A stretch of 60,472 nucleotides of DNA, from the NCBI GenBank assembly GCA_019359635.1, contig JAHHGY010000013.1:1-60472 (forward strand), given 5' to 3'. Below, piece by piece: positions 56,789 to 60,472 of this stretch. Each line of letters starts with the position of its first letter. Within the stretch, counting starts at the first letter, position 1. This stretch comes from Chroococcus sp. CMT-3BRIN-NPC107 (lineage in GTDB: Bacteria > Cyanobacteriota > Cyanobacteriia > Cyanobacteriales > Chroococcidiopsidaceae). Below the pieces are notes generated by a model, which was not told the DNA's origin, made no database searches, and saw only the letters and a list, made by a program, of their open reading frames with translations. The position numbers and the translations under genes are program-made.

Positions 56789-57283
56789 ATGAACTTGAAA
56801 TTGCGTCAAGCAGAACCGGAGGACGTACCAGTTTTGTTTGGCTTAATCCAATCACTAGCAAAGTACGAAAAATTGACTCATGCTGTTACTGGCAATGTAG
56901 AGGCTTTGCAGGAACATTTATTTGGTTCTCGTCCTTACATTGAGGCAATAATTGCCGAGTGTGCGGGGGAAACCGCCGGATTCGCGCTATTTTTTCCTAA
57001 TTACTCAACATTTTTGACCAAGCCAGGAATATATTTAGAAGACTTATTCGTTTTACCTCAGTATCGCCGTCAGGGAATTGGCAAAGAGATTTTAGGTTAC
57101 TTAGCCAAACTTGTCGTAGATCGCGGTTATGGACGATTAGAGTGGAGTGTTTTAGATTGGAATAGTGATGCGATCGCCTTTTACGAGCAGATGGGCGCAT
57201 TAGTTCTACCAGACTGGAGAATTTGCCGAGTTACAGGCGATGCCCTAGAACAATTGTCAATCAGTAGGAGAAACAATCCTTGA
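56789..57283 (+). CDS. GNAT-family N-acetyltransferase (SSAT-like)
   Basis: 164 residues. Acetyl-CoA pyrophosphate loop QYRRQGIGKEIL, preceded by IYLEDLFVLP, and a C-terminal WSVLDWNSDAIAFYEQMGA, the layout of diamine/spermidine N-acetyltransferase-type enzymes. Polyamine or small amine acetylation is a guess. Its stop codon is overlapped by the TTG start of the next gene. Confidence 0.88.
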   Translation: MNLKLRQAEPEDVPVLFGLIQSLAKYEKLTHAVTGNVEALQEHLFGSRPYIEAIIAECAGETAGFALFFPNYSTFLTKPGIYLEDLFVLPQYRRQGIGKEILGYLAKLVVDRGYGRLEWSVLDWNSDAIAFYEQMGALVLPDWRICRVTGDALEQLSISRRNNP

Positions 57284-57486
57284 CTATTTGGGTAAACGAA
57301 CAAATCGATCCATCGGGGATGATTCATGCTTGTATAGCTTGCTGTGACGAAGCACAAGCAAAAGATTGTCACAATTCTTTTGCTAATAATCTAACCGATA
57401 TGCAAAAATCTGCCGGATGGGTAGCAAATATGCGAACCGTAGCAACTTGGGACGAAGTACCAGTTAATGCTTTGAAATTAGATTAA
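57280..57486 (+). CDS. Small Cys-containing protein coupled to the acetyltransferase
   Basis: 68 residues, start TTG 57280 overlapping the upstream stop codon (TTGA). The N-terminal half has Cys at 18, 21, 22 and 30 (ACIACCDEAQAKDCH), possibly a metal- or thiol-based site; the rest is hydrophilic. No family is recognised by eye. Translational coupling supports a real gene. Its end overlaps the convergent potassium channel gene by 4 bp. Confidence 0.6.
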   Translation: MTIWVNEQIDPSGMIHACIACCDEAQAKDCHNSFANNLTDMQKSAGWVANMRTVATWDEVPVNALKLD

Positions 57487-58556
57487 TAGTTTGTTCCCTG
57501 CCTAGGTGGGCGCAAAACTTGACGATCGATAGGACCTAATATTTGATTAATTTGTCGCAATTGTTCGGCTGTACCCATACAAATGAGTAAGTCTCCAGCC
57601 ATCAAAATAGTCTCCGCCGTAGGGCCGCCGATCAAACTTCCATCAACGCGCCGAATCGCCAGCACCAAAGCCCCCGATTGACTCCGCAACCTAGCTTCTT
57701 TTAAAGTTTGACCAATATAAGGACAAACCGCCGAATCGAGCCGATATTCTTCCATATACAATTCGCGATCGCCTCCGGTTAGGATGCCATCAACAAAATC
57801 CATCACCTGGGGTCTGAGCGCCGCCGCCGCCATCCTTTTTCCACCCGTAATATAGGGAGAGACTACGGCATCGGCTCCCGCCCTTTGGAGCTTCTGCAAC
57901 GCTTCTCGGTTGCTTGCCCGCGCGATCGCCCGAATGTTGGGATTTAAAGTTTTTGCCGACAACACGGTATACAAGTTTTCCGCATCCGAAGGCAAAGCCG
58001 CCACTAACCCCACCGCTCTTTCGATACCTACTTTGATTAGCGTTTCATCTAGCGTGGCATCCCCTTGAACGGCAATCTGACCTAGTTGCTGCGCCGCTTG
58101 AATTGAAGCCATATTTAAGTCAACAGCCACAAATAAAACCCCTTCGGCGGCAAATTCTAAAGCCACCTGTTGCCCAGTACGCCCGCAGCCACAAATAATA
58201 TAGTGTTTTGTTAGTGATTCCATCGCCCGCTTTTGTTGCCTAACTTGGATTGCTTCTTGAAAGTAACCTCCAATTAAAGCTTCTGTAAAACGGTTGACAA
58301 TATAACCAATAGTAACTACCCCCATTAAGATCAAAGAAATGGTAAATAATCGCCCCCGGTTGCCTAAAGGGTTAATCTCTCCAAAACCAACGGTAGCTAG
58401 AGTAATCACGGTCATGTAAGCCGCATCTTCCCACGTCCAGCCTTCTACAAGCCAGTACCACAAAGTTCCAATTAGAAAAACACCCCCAAGAGCGATCGCA
58501 CCAGCGAGCAACTCTTTTTGAATGCGGCGATATTTTTGCTCGAAGGTTGAATACAC
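57483..58556 (-). CDS. Potassium channel with RCK (TrkA-N/TrkA-C) domains
   Basis: 357 residues from GTG 58556. Two TM helices flank the filter motif TLATVGFGE, whose GFG matches the K+ channel signature. Cytoplasmic part: TrkA-N Rossmann fold (YIICGCGRTGQQVALEFA; NAD-type GxGxxG) and TrkA-C (RVDGSLIGGPTAETILMAGD). Forms a tetramer gated by nucleotide or Ca2+ binding to the RCK ring. Its 3' end overlaps the small Cys protein gene by 4 bp. Confidence 0.93.
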   Translation of the reverse strand: MYSTFEQKYRRIQKELLAGAIALGGVFLIGTLWYWLVEGWTWEDAAYMTVITLATVGFGEINPLGNRGRLFTISLILMGVVTIGYIVNRFTEALIGGYFQEAIQVRQQKRAMESLTKHYIICGCGRTGQQVALEFAAEGVLFVAVDLNMASIQAAQQLGQIAVQGDATLDETLIKVGIERAVGLVAALPSDAENLYTVLSAKTLNPNIRAIARASNREALQKLQRAGADAVVSPYITGGKRMAAAALRPQVMDFVDGILTGGDRELYMEEYRLDSAVCPYIGQTLKEARLRSQSGALVLAIRRVDGSLIGGPTAETILMAGDLLICMGTAEQLRQINQILGPIDRQVLRPPRQGTNY

Positions 58557-58819
58557 AAGTATTGGTGGGTAGCGGTTAGCTTTGGATTATATAAGATGTT
58601 CTATTTAATCGGCGATCGCGATATGGTTCGAGCAATCAATCGAAAACTCTCAAGTCAAACACTGGCTTTAGTCGGCAGCAGCTACAAGCAAGGGCATTTA
58701 ACTTTAAAGGTAAGGCGAATTTCTTGCTAAATGTCGTTAGTTGAATCAAATCGGACAAAAACTTTAGCTAGTAGCTATTAAACTTGATAAAAATAAATAA
58801 CTTTTATAAGGAGTGGTTA

Positions 58820-60097
58820 ATGAGTATAGATTTAGTTGAGAATCTTTCTATCCCCGCCGAAGAAGCCCCCGTTTTAGGTAGTCCCTACGATCCAAGCAGC
58901 TTTAATGAATCGGTAATGACAACCTACGGGCGCTTCCCTTTAGCCTTAGAACGAGGAGCTGGTTGCAAAGTTTGGGATACTCAAGGACGGGAATATTTAG
59001 ACTTTGTAGCTGGAATTGCTACTTGCACGCTAGGACACGCTCACAGCGCTTTAGTTGAAACCGTAACGCAGCAAATTCAAACTCTACATCATGTCTCAAA
59101 TTTATATTACATTCCCGTCCAAGGTCAGTTAGCCAAAAAGCTGATCGATACTTCCTGCGCCGATCGGGTATTTTTCTGTAATTCTGGCGCTGAAGCAAAC
59201 GAAGGGGCAATTAAACTTGCTCGTAAATACGCTCATACAGTAAAACAAATTGATGAGCCTATTATTTTAACTGCCAATGCCAGCTTTCACGGACGGACTT
59301 TAGCAACCATTACTGCTACTGGGCAGCCAAAGTATCAAAAAGATTTTAGTCCTTTAGTTCCTGGTTTTCATTACGTACCTTACAACGATGTCAAAGCCAT
59401 TGAAACGGCAATTACCGAGCTAGATTCTGGCGATCGCGGTGTGGCGGCAATTTTGCTAGAACCATTACAGGGAGAAGGCGGCGTTCGTCCTGGAAATCGC
59501 GCTTATTTCCAGCGTCTGCGCGATATTTGCGATGAAACAGGTATTTTGTTAATGCTAGATGAAGTCCAAGTCGGTGTGGGTAGAACCGGAACCCTTTGGG
59601 GTTACGAAAACTTAGGCATTGAACCTGATATTTTTACCAGTGCTAAAGGTTTAGGCGGTGGTATCCCAATTGGGGCGGTAATGTGTAAGTCTTTTTGCGA
59701 TGTCTTTGGTCCAGGAGATCATGCTAGTACCTTCGGGGGCAACCCTTTGGCTTGTGCGGCGGCGCTGTGCGTTCTAGAAACCTTAGAACGCGACTTTTTG
59801 TTGCAAAACGTTATTGAGCGCGGCGAACAACTGAGAACAGGTTTAAAAGCTTTGGCAGCAAAGTATCCAAGCATAATTTCAGATATACGCGGCTGGGGTT
59901 TAATTGATGGCATGGAACTGGTGCAAGATATATCTCTGACTTCTAGCGATGTTGTCAAGGCGGTAATGAATGAAGGCTTATTGCTTGTGCCAGCAGGTCC
60001 TAAAGTTATCCGCTTTGTGCCACCGCTAATTGTGTCATCTTCTGAGGTAGATACGGCTTTACAGGCTCTAGAGCAGGCGATGAAAGCCGTAGCTTAG
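58820..60097 (+). CDS. argD: Acetylornithine aminotransferase
   Basis: 425 residues from ATG 58820; AAGGAG lies 7 nt upstream. The TTG at 58784 is upstream of that site. PLP enzyme of class III: FFCNSGAEANEGAIKLARKY, LMLDEVQVGVGRTG (Asp contacting PLP) and the Schiff-base Lys in FTSAKGLGGGIPIGA. Converts N-acetylglutamate semialdehyde to N-acetylornithine in arginine synthesis. Arginine synthesis is under PII control in cyanobacteria (through NAGK, not seen here). A strong terminator follows at 60160-60202. Confidence 0.95.
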   Translation: MSIDLVENLSIPAEEAPVLGSPYDPSSFNESVMTTYGRFPLALERGAGCKVWDTQGREYLDFVAGIATCTLGHAHSALVETVTQQIQTLHHVSNLYYIPVQGQLAKKLIDTSCADRVFFCNSGAEANEGAIKLARKYAHTVKQIDEPIILTANASFHGRTLATITATGQPKYQKDFSPLVPGFHYVPYNDVKAIETAITELDSGDRGVAAILLEPLQGEGGVRPGNRAYFQRLRDICDETGILLMLDEVQVGVGRTGTLWGYENLGIEPDIFTSAKGLGGGIPIGAVMCKSFCDVFGPGDHASTFGGNPLACAAALCVLETLERDFLLQNVIERGEQLRTGLKALAAKYPSIISDIRGWGLIDGMELVQDISLTSSDVVKAVMNEGLLLVPAGPKVIRFVPPLIVSSSEVDTALQALEQAMKAVA

Positions 60098-60159
60098 TTA
60101 AGAAATGCAACCAATGCTTTTTTAGCCAAGCAAGCATAATTATTTTTATAAATGATTAC

Positions 60160-60202
60160 AAAAATAATTAAGAGGGGTCAAAGCCTTCTTAATTATTTTT
60201 TT
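60160..60202 (+). terminator. Terminator of argD (possibly bidirectional)
   Basis: AAAAATAATTAAGA (60160-60173) pairs perfectly with TCTTAATTATTTTT (60187-60200), extended by three further pairs (GGG with the CCT before it). 17 bp stem, T-rich 3' side. Lies 62 bp after the argD stop. Confidence 0.75.
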
Positions 60203-60246
60203 GACTTGTCAAAAGTTTATAAATAACTCTTATGTGCGAATAATTA

Positions 60247-60472
60247 ACGTCAGTTCGGGATAAGAAAAGGAGGAGGCAAGTAAGCTGAAATGAAGTTAAC
60301 GTATTCAGCGCCTCCATCTATTTGTCTAGTTTAGAAGCTTTATTCTGTGAGATTGATGATTTTTGCACTTATTTTGAACCGCAATGGCACTCGCAGCTAC
60401 TAGGTCATGGCTTACAAACTCGTAAACGAGCAAGATGTTTATGTTTAAGCGAGATCATGACAATTCTAGGGG
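60247..60472 (+). mobile_element. Left part of an IS982-family insertion sequence (truncated by window end)
   Basis: A transposase reading frame of IS982 type begins at 60322 and runs off the window. The stretch ACGTCAGTTCGGGATAAG (60247-60264) looks like a terminal inverted repeat and marks a probable left end, but the right end is not in view, so the boundary is tentative. Confidence 0.6.
60322..60472 (+). CDS. IS982-family transposase, N-terminal part (runs off window)
   Basis: Frame opens after a stop at 60286-60288. The protein from TTG 60322 begins SSLEALFCEIDDFC, continues YFEPQWHSQLLGHGLQTRKRARCL and SEIMTIL, which match the N-terminus of IS982 transposases. Only about 50 codons are visible. 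Upstream AGGAGG (60270-60275) is too far to serve the TTG. Whether the gene is intact downstream cannot be seen. Confidence 0.75.
   Translation, partial: MSSLEALFCEIDDFCTYFEPQWHSQLLGHGLQTRKRARCLCLSEIMTILG

Overview
The window is chromosomal DNA from a cyanobacterium. The octamer GCGATCGC (HIP1) and its core GATCGC recur throughout. Several genes are lineage markers: pipX next to pipY, a cyanoexosortase with its accessory protein, a DUF1816 protein, an HpsJ-family protein, and a group 2 sigma factor. Bases are moderately AT-rich and intergenic regions more so. The genus cannot be fixed from the sequence alone. I see no rRNA or tRNA gene, CRISPR array, prophage or genomic island. The only mobile DNA is the start of an IS982-family element running off the right edge.

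Layout. 1-2.4 kb: two tandem paralogous proteins built on an 18-residue amphipathic repeat. 2.6-8.5 kb: histone-deacetylase-like hydrolase, RNase III, a membrane histidine kinase, a RibD-C reductase and a FemAB/GNAT-like acyltransferase. 8.5-12.3 kb: two tail-to-tail ammonium transporters, each preceded by perfect NtcA-type boxes (GTA-N8-TAC). 12.3-20.3 kb, all minus strand: Ski2-like helicase, proC, sepF, pipY, pipX, a chorismate-utilising synthase and a methyltransferase. 20.6-30 kb: aat, an EamA transporter, dnaX, a glycosyltransferase overlapping a radical SAM gene, and a plus-strand run (conserved unknown, BioD/DRTGG protein, SLOG-like protein, MAPEG, YajQ). 30-40 kb: gamma-glutamyltransferase, exonuclease III, DUF1816, a 2-oxoglutarate decarboxylase/succinic semialdehyde dehydrogenase pair, a single-domain response regulator, DUF2294, and groES-groEL under a perfect CIRCE operator. 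40-46 kb: thioredoxin-like ferredoxin, LuxR-type response regulator, the sulfate ABC operon sbpA-cysT-cysW-NIL, a HEAT-like protein and riboflavin synthase. 46-52 kb: bifunctional nuclease, Fe-S aldo/keto reductase, cyanoexosortase locus and an ABC exporter. 52-60 kb: priA, a group 2 sigma factor, a GNAT enzyme, a small Cys-rich protein, a K+ channel and argD.

How the genes fit together. Nitrogen/carbon balance is a recurring theme: PipX (the NtcA co-activator), PipY, two Amt transporters, argD, proC, and a TCA bypass that consumes 2-oxoglutarate, the NtcA effector. Besides the amt boxes there are two sites with near-canonical NtcA-activated promoter geometry. One (36716-36757) faces an orphan response regulator and a possible 30-residue membrane peptide. 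The other (54962-55002) faces the group 2 sigma factor. These are predictions from sequence.

The most noteworthy items are the 18-residue-repeat protein pair, the predicted NtcA promoters, the overlapping radical SAM/glycosyltransferase pair, the cyanoexosortase locus with no substrate in view, and a sulfate transporter operon with no ATPase gene. Many adjacent convergent genes overlap at their 3' ends. Several start codons were revised from Shine-Dalgarno position; each case is explained in its entry.
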